Of a stretch of 64,000 nt of DNA, positions 59,780 to 64,000 are shown in pieces. Numbering within the stretch: the stretch's first letter is position 1; each line of letters starts with the position of its first letter. The notes beneath the pieces are model-generated. The model saw only the letters and a program-made list of their open reading frames with translations. It was not told where the DNA came from and ran no database searches. The stretch is taken from contig NZ_JAVESI010000001.1 in NCBI RefSeq assembly GCF_034006665.1, forward strand, positions 186,001-250,000, read 5' to 3'. The DNA comes from Trichloromonas sp034006665 (GTDB taxonomy: Bacteria > Desulfobacterota > Desulfuromonadia > Desulfuromonadales > Trichloromonadaceae). The translations under genes and the position numbers were made by a program.

Positions 59780-61366
59780 ATGAAAAATTACTGGCGTGAA
59801 GGCGAAACCATGGTCTGGGCCACCGGCGCCGCCATGGCCCTGACCTTGATGATTGCCGCGACCCTGATCGTCGTCATCTTAATCAATGGCCTCGGCGTCT
59901 TCTGGCCGAAAAACCTGACCCTGGCGACCCTGGATGACGGCAGCCGGGTACTAGGTGAGATCACCCAGCGCAAACCCGCCGCTTCCGGCGAGGGGATGCG
60001 CTTGCAGTTCAAGATTGGCAACCGCGATCTCTACGGGCTCGACTTCCGCTGGATCGACGAGGCGAACATCGTCAAGCAGGAGGAACCGGCCGCCGCCCTG
60101 ACTCTGGAACGGAAGGAATACGGCAATTTTTACGGGATGTTGACGAGCATCTCCGGCCCCAACCTGAGCGGCACCGACCTTCCGGCCCTGGAACAGCTGC
60201 GGGAACGGGTCGCGGACGAGGCCGAGAATGGACGGATACTGGACGAAGAGATGGCCAAACTCAACCGCGACGTCGCCAAACTCGAACAGCGTCGGCAGAA
60301 ACTTCTCCATCAGGGAGCCGAAAAAAACGCTGAGGATATCGCCGACATCGATCGCCGCTTAGGTCAGCTCCGCACCAGGTTCGAGCGCATCTTAACCGAC
60401 CAGGCCGAAGCGGCCGCCGGACTGCGCAACTACACGGCCACTTTCGTCACCGCCGACGGCCAAGAGAAAACCCTCCAGGCCTCTGACCTCGTCCGCTATT
60501 ATCCGCCCAACGCCATGGGCGTCTTCGCCAAAAGCTGGGTCTATCTCGACAAGGTCAAGGAGCTCTTCGTCGGCGAGCCCCGCGAAGCGAACACCGAAGG
60601 GGGACTCTTTCCGGCGATCTTCGGCACGGTCATGCTGATCTTCCTGATGAGCCTCTTCTCCTTCCCCTTGGGCGTACTGGCTGCCGTCTATCTCAAGGAG
60701 TACGCCAAAGACGGCCCACTGGTGCGCATGGTACGCATCGCCGTCAACAACCTCGCTGGCATCCCCTCCATCGTCTACGGCATCTTCGGCCTCGGCTTCT
60801 TCGTCTACGGCCTCGGCTCGGGACTTGACCAGCTGCTCTTTCCCGAGCGCCTGCCGACACCGACCTTCGGCACCGGCGGCATTCTCTGGGCGAGCCTGAC
60901 CCTGGCCCTGCTCACCGTGCCGGTGGTTATCGTCGCCACCGAGGAAGCCCTCGGCGCCATCCCCGCCGGGATCCGCGAGGGCTCTCTCGCCCTTGGCTCG
61001 ACCAAATTCCAGACCCTGGTGCGGATTCTGCTGCCCATGGCCTCCCCCGGCATCATGACCGGCCTGATCCTGGCTATGGCCCGCGCCGCCGGCGAGGTTG
61101 CGCCGCTGATGATCACCGGCGTGGTCAAGCTGGCGCCGACCCTGCCTTTGGACGGCACCTTTCCCTTCCTCCATCTGGACCGCAAGTTCATGCACCTGGG
61201 CTTCCACATCTACGACATCGCCTTCCAGTCGCCGAACGTGGAAGCGGCACTGCCGATGGTCTACGTCACCACCTTGCTGCTGGTGCTGATCGTGCTGCTG
61301 ATGAGCAGCCTGGCCATCTATCTGCGCAACAAGATGAAAAAGCGCTACACCTACGGAACCTTCTAG
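59780..61366 (+). CDS. pstA: phosphate permease PstA, long form
   Basis: PstA pairs with PstC. The product (528 residues from the chosen start) has an N-terminal membrane segment, an extra periplasmic region of roughly 210 residues that includes a coiled coil (LREDVADEAENGRILDEEM-like heptads, about 145-220), and then the permease domain from LFPAIFGTVMLIFLMS with the EAA loop LGSTKFQTLVRILLPMASPGI (in part). The start is uncertain; ATG at 59756 or 59708 would add 8 or 24 residues. Extended PstA matches the extended PstC. Confidence 0.9.
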   Translation: MKNYWREGETMVWATGAAMALTLMIAATLIVVILINGLGVFWPKNLTLATLDDGSRVLGEITQRKPAASGEGMRLQFKIGNRDLYGLDFRWIDEANIVKQEEPAAALTLERKEYGNFYGMLTSISGPNLSGTDLPALEQLRERVADEAENGRILDEEMAKLNRDVAKLEQRRQKLLHQGAEKNAEDIADIDRRLGQLRTRFERILTDQAEAAAGLRNYTATFVTADGQEKTLQASDLVRYYPPNAMGVFAKSWVYLDKVKELFVGEPREANTEGGLFPAIFGTVMLIFLMSLFSFPLGVLAAVYLKEYAKDGPLVRMVRIAVNNLAGIPSIVYGIFGLGFFVYGLGSGLDQLLFPERLPTPTFGTGGILWASLTLALLTVPVVIVATEEALGAIPAGIREGSLALGSTKFQTLVRILLPMASPGIMTGLILAMARAAGEVAPLMITGVVKLAPTLPLDGTFPFLHLDRKFMHLGFHIYDIAFQSPNVEAALPMVYVTTLLLVLIVLLMSSLAIYLRNKMKKRYTYGTF

Positions 61367-61407
61367 AAAGCCTACGCTTTCCGGACATTTTTCAAACGAG
61401 GTCGACT

Positions 61408-62202
61408 GTGGATCAAGACACCCGCGTTACCCCCGCCGTCGAGCCGGACGTTCCGGTCATCGACGTCAAAAAACTGAATTTCTACTACGGCAACTCCCAG
61501 GCTCTGTACAACCTCAACCTGACCTTCCCCCGCCGCCAGGTGACGGCGCTGATCGGTCCTTCCGGCTGCGGCAAGTCAACCTTTTTGCGCTGTCTCAACC
61601 GCATGAACGATCTCGTTGACGGCACCCGCGTCGAGGGGGAAATCCTCCTCGGCGGTACCGAAATCAACGGCGCGGGCATGGACGTCATCGAGCTGCGCCG
61701 CCGGGTCGGCATGGTCTTCCAGAAGTCCAACCCCTTCCCCAAATCGATCTACGAGAACGTCATCTACGGCCTGCGCATCGCCGGGGTCAAGGACAAGGCG
61801 ACTCTCGACGAGGCGGTGGAACGCAGCCTGAAAGGAGCGGCCCTGTGGGACGAGGTCAAGGACCGCCTGCAGGAATCGGCCCTCGGCATGTCCGGCGGCC
61901 AGCAACAACGCCTGTGCATCGCCCGGGCCATCGCCGTCAATCCCGAGGTCATCCTCATGGACGAGCCCTGCAGCGCTCTCGATCCCAAATCGACGGCCCG
62001 GGTCGAGGAACTGATGGGCGAACTGCGCCGGGACTACACCATCATCATCGTCACCCACAACATGCAGCAGGCGGCGCGGGTCTCCGACTATACCGCCTTC
62101 CTCTACGAAGGCCTGCTGGTGGAGCACGGCGCGACCCAAAAGATTTTCATGAAACCCAAGAACAAGCAGACCGAGGACTACATCACCGGCCGTTTCGGCT
62201 AA
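61408..62202 (+). CDS. pstB: phosphate ABC transporter ATPase PstB
   Basis: PstB powers phosphate import. The 264-residue protein has Walker A GPSGCGKS, the signature SGGQQQRLCIARAIAV, Walker B VILMDEPCSALDP and the H-loop IIVTHNMQQ. It starts from GTG with GAGG upstream, 41 bases after pstA. Motifs are fully intact and the length is typical. Confidence 0.97.
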   Translation: MDQDTRVTPAVEPDVPVIDVKKLNFYYGNSQALYNLNLTFPRRQVTALIGPSGCGKSTFLRCLNRMNDLVDGTRVEGEILLGGTEINGAGMDVIELRRRVGMVFQKSNPFPKSIYENVIYGLRIAGVKDKATLDEAVERSLKGAALWDEVKDRLQESALGMSGGQQQRLCIARAIAVNPEVILMDEPCSALDPKSTARVEELMGELRRDYTIIIVTHNMQQAARVSDYTAFLYEGLLVEHGATQKIFMKPKNKQTEDYITGRFG

Positions 62203-62215
62203 GGGAGCTGAATTT

Positions 62216-62899
62216 ATGACGTTACTGATGCAGAAGGAACTCGACCGGCTCAAGACCCAGCTGCTGACCCTGTGCGCGGTCGTCGAGGAAGGGGTGGATC
62301 AGGCCATCCAGGCGCTGGACACCTTCGATGTCGCCTTGGCCAAGCAGGTCATCGGCCGCGACGAAGAGATCAACCACATGGAGGTGGAACTGGAGGAGGA
62401 GTGCCTCAAGGTGCTGGCCCTGCACCAGCCGGTGGCCATTGATCTGCGCTACATTGTCGCCGTGCTCAAGATCAACAACGACCTGGAGCGCATCGGCGAT
62501 CTTGCCTCCAACATCGCCGACCAGTCCCTGGCCCTGGCCGGCGGCACGCGCATCGCCCCCCCCTACAACTGCGCGGAGATGGCCCACAAGGCCCGTAACA
62601 TGCTGAAGATGAGCCTCGACAGCCTAGTGCACCTGGATGTTCGACTGGCGCGCCAAGTTCTGCGCCTGGACGACGACGTCGACCGGCAGCACAAGGAAAA
62701 CTTCACCCTGATCAATGAGCAGATCCGCCAACACCCGGAAAAAATCGATCCCTTGAGCCACTACCTGACGATCTCCCGCCATCTGGAGCGGATCGCCGAT
62801 CTGGCGACCAACATCGCCGAAGATGTCTATTACATGATCGAAGGGGAGATCGTCCGCCACACCAACACCTGGTGCACCTGGGCACCGGACGGCGAGTGA
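62216..62899 (+). CDS. phoU: phosphate signalling regulator PhoU
   Basis: PhoU couples the Pst transporter to the PhoR/PhoB switch and reduces uptake at high phosphate. The 227-residue all-helical protein has the two tandem PhoU repeats with metal-binding patterns in NNDLERIGDLASNIAD and SRHLERIADLATNIAEDV. It is the last gene of the pst operon, 13 bases after pstB. Confidence 0.95.
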   Translation: MTLLMQKELDRLKTQLLTLCAVVEEGVDQAIQALDTFDVALAKQVIGRDEEINHMEVELEEECLKVLALHQPVAIDLRYIVAVLKINNDLERIGDLASNIADQSLALAGGTRIAPPYNCAEMAHKARNMLKMSLDSLVHLDVRLARQVLRLDDDVDRQHKENFTLINEQIRQHPEKIDPLSHYLTISRHLERIADLATNIAEDVYYMIEGEIVRHTNTWCTWAPDGE

Positions 62900-62920
62900 C
62901 GACGACTATAACGATGAAAC

Positions 62921-62960
62921 AAAGGCCAGGCCCCCGGAATGCTTCGGAGGCCTGGCCTTT
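62921..62960 (+). terminator. rho-independent terminator after phoU
   Basis: AAAGGCCAGGCCCCC and GGAGGCCTGGCCTTT pair in a long, GC-rich stem with flanking A and T, twenty-one bases after phoU. It can also act for transcription coming the other way past repeat copy C. Confidence 0.85.
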
Positions 62961-63000
62961 GTTCATAAGACGAGAAAAGAAAACCGGGGGAAATTTCAGG

Positions 63001-63115
63001 CTGAGCAAATATGCCCAGATGCAAGGCGCCCGAAATTCGAGGAGTGAGGCGTACCGAAAGGTACGTCGCAACGACGAGGATGAGGGCAACGCCGCAGATG
63101 GGCGTTTTTCATCAG
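63001..63115. repeat. palindromic ~115-bp repeat, copy C
   Basis: Third complete copy: ends CTGAGCAAATATGCCCA and TGGGCGTTTTTCATCAG, inner hairpin GTACC-gaaa-GGTAC. Right end is five bases from the stop codon of the - strand DUF4139 gene. Loop bases differ from copies A and B while the stem GTACC/GGTAC is the same. Confidence 0.9.
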
Positions 63116-63120
63116 CCTGA

Positions 63121-64000
63121 CTAGTAACGCACCCGCGCCCGATAGGTCAAGGTCGCGCTCCCCTCGGCAGGCACCGGTACCGACCAGAGCGCCAGCCCCG
63201 AGGCCGCCTTTTCGTGGGGATGACTCTCTTGGACGATTTTCCAGTCCCCCGGCAGCGGTTCCGCCACCTTGACCGTTACCGCCTCACTCTTGGCGTTCTT
63301 CAGCACAATTTCATAGGCGCTCTCGAAAACATAGTTATAGCGACCATCCCCTCCCAGCTTTTTGAAGTCGGTCTGTTTTCTCTTGGCGGTCACATCAAAA
63401 GCGTCGCCGAGCTTGAGGCGGATCGTTTCGTTTTTCGGCGTATGCTCGATGCGGTCTTCGCCGACAAACTGGGCATTGCCCCGGCTGTCTTTCTGATAGA
63501 CCCGAACGGTTCCCTTGGGCAGAGGCATCCCCATCCCCCCCTTTTCGCTATTGACCAACTCCAGAAAGACCCCGACCTTGAGCTGATCGCCGAGCCTGTC
63601 GAAACGGTCGCGGTAGTAGTAATCCCCCCCGCGCAGCAGATATTCCCGGGCCACCGGCACCCCGGCGGCGCCGAGCAGGCTGACCTGTTTGGCCTGGTTG
63701 TCGGCCAACGTGGTGGGGCGGTCGAGACTGTAGAGGTGGTATTCGAAAAGGCTCTCCTCCCGCATCGAGGCGCCAGCGGCGACCATCCCCTTCTCCATGG
63801 CGAGCTCCCGGGCCATGGGCACCGCCTGACGCACCAGATGGACATCCCCCGCCACCAGTTGCAGACGCGCCTGGCGATAGGTCGCGCCGCTGCGGTTGGT
63901 CAAGGTCACCCAGCCGGAAAGATCGAGCCGCTCCCCCTTGGCGTCGAGCTGCGCCACGTAGTCGGCGACCCAGGAGAGACCCGAGGTCAGGTAGGCCAAC
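63121..64000 (-). CDS. DUF4139-domain protein (partial, N-terminus beyond the window)
   Basis: The visible 292 residues match the DUF4139 family: LDLSGWVTLTNRSGATYRQARLQLVAGDV (in parts), ARELAMEK, FEYHLYSLDRPTTLADNQAKQVSL (in parts) and a beta-sandwich C-terminus ending in ATLTYRARVRY. Members are around 450-500 residues, so roughly a third is missing on the far side. The frame is open to the window edge and no start is seen. The function of DUF4139 proteins is not known; they look like exported beta-rich mucosal or envelope proteins. Confidence 0.85.
   Translation of the reverse strand, partial: LAYLTSGLSWVADYVAQLDAKGERLDLSGWVTLTNRSGATYRQARLQLVAGDVHLVRQAVPMARELAMEKGMVAAGASMREESLFEYHLYSLDRPTTLADNQAKQVSLLGAAGVPVAREYLLRGGDYYYRDRFDRLGDQLKVGVFLELVNSEKGGMGMPLPKGTVRVYQKDSRGNAQFVGEDRIEHTPKNETIRLKLGDAFDVTAKRKQTDFKKLGGDGRYNYVFESAYEIVLKNAKSEAVTVKVAEPLPGDWKIVQESHPHEKAASGLALWSVPVPAEGSATLTYRARVRY

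Noticed and set aside
9941..63115. the three repeats as insertion sequences, a CRISPR array or small protein genes
   Set aside because: They have no transposase, are 20-33 kb apart rather than in an array, and their short open frames are interrupted or differ between copies.

Overview
The window looks like chromosomal DNA of a GC-rich, flagellated, respiratory member of the Desulfuromonadales (Geobacter/Desulfuromonas-type Desulfobacterota). The evidence is a seven-heme c-type cytochrome with a b-type partner (CbcA/CbcB-like), a System II cytochrome c maturation pair (ResB/CcsA), several sigma54-dependent regulators with matching -24/-12 promoters, and multiple CheX-type phosphatases. The genus assignment is an inference; no rRNA or tRNA gene was seen.

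Layout. (1) 1-4.9 kb, + strand except one gene: a possible partial gene, resB-ccsA, a stand-alone cyclic-nucleotide-binding protein (-), ttcA and a SpoIIE/PP2C phosphatase. (2) 4.9-38.6 kb, - strand: an almost complete flagellar basal body/hook/export/motor cluster. In transcription order: TPR protein, flgBC, fliEFGHIJ, MotE-like, fliK | flgD, small operon protein, flgE | motAB, fliLMNOPQR, flhBAFG, fliA, DUF2802 | flgFG | flgAHIJ. Candidate sigma54 promoters lie before the TPR gene, motA and flgA; candidate FliA (sigma28) promoters lie before flgD and flgF; hairpin terminators separate several units. Filament genes (fliC, fliD, fliS, flgKLMN) are not in the window. (3) 39-48.7 kb, + strand: a chemotaxis operon cheA-W-R-B-D, an HDOD protein, a CheY-like receiver, a CheX-like protein, cheY, two tandem cheX and a CheX/receiver fusion, followed by a convergent FlrC/FleQ-like sigma54 activator with an atypical receiver. 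(4) 50-56.3 kb: a cytochrome-type sensor histidine kinase and a convergent NtrC-family regulator, then a sigma54-promoted operon of a small membrane protein, cbcA and cbcB. (5) 56.3-62.9 kb: pstS-pstC-pstA-pstB-phoU behind a Pho-box-like site. (6) 63-64 kb: the 3' part of a DUF4139 gene on the - strand.

Three ~115-bp palindromic repeats (about 9.9, 30.3 and 63.0 kb) and one truncated remnant (17.8 kb) each sit within a few bases of a stop codon in the same relative orientation; this is the clearest unexplained structure. Other unusual items are a Cys-rich insertion in the first HPt domain of CheA, a doubled AT-rich insertion in a 895-residue hook protein, haem c motifs in the sensor kinase, and an EF-hand-like loop inside the CbcA-like cytochrome.
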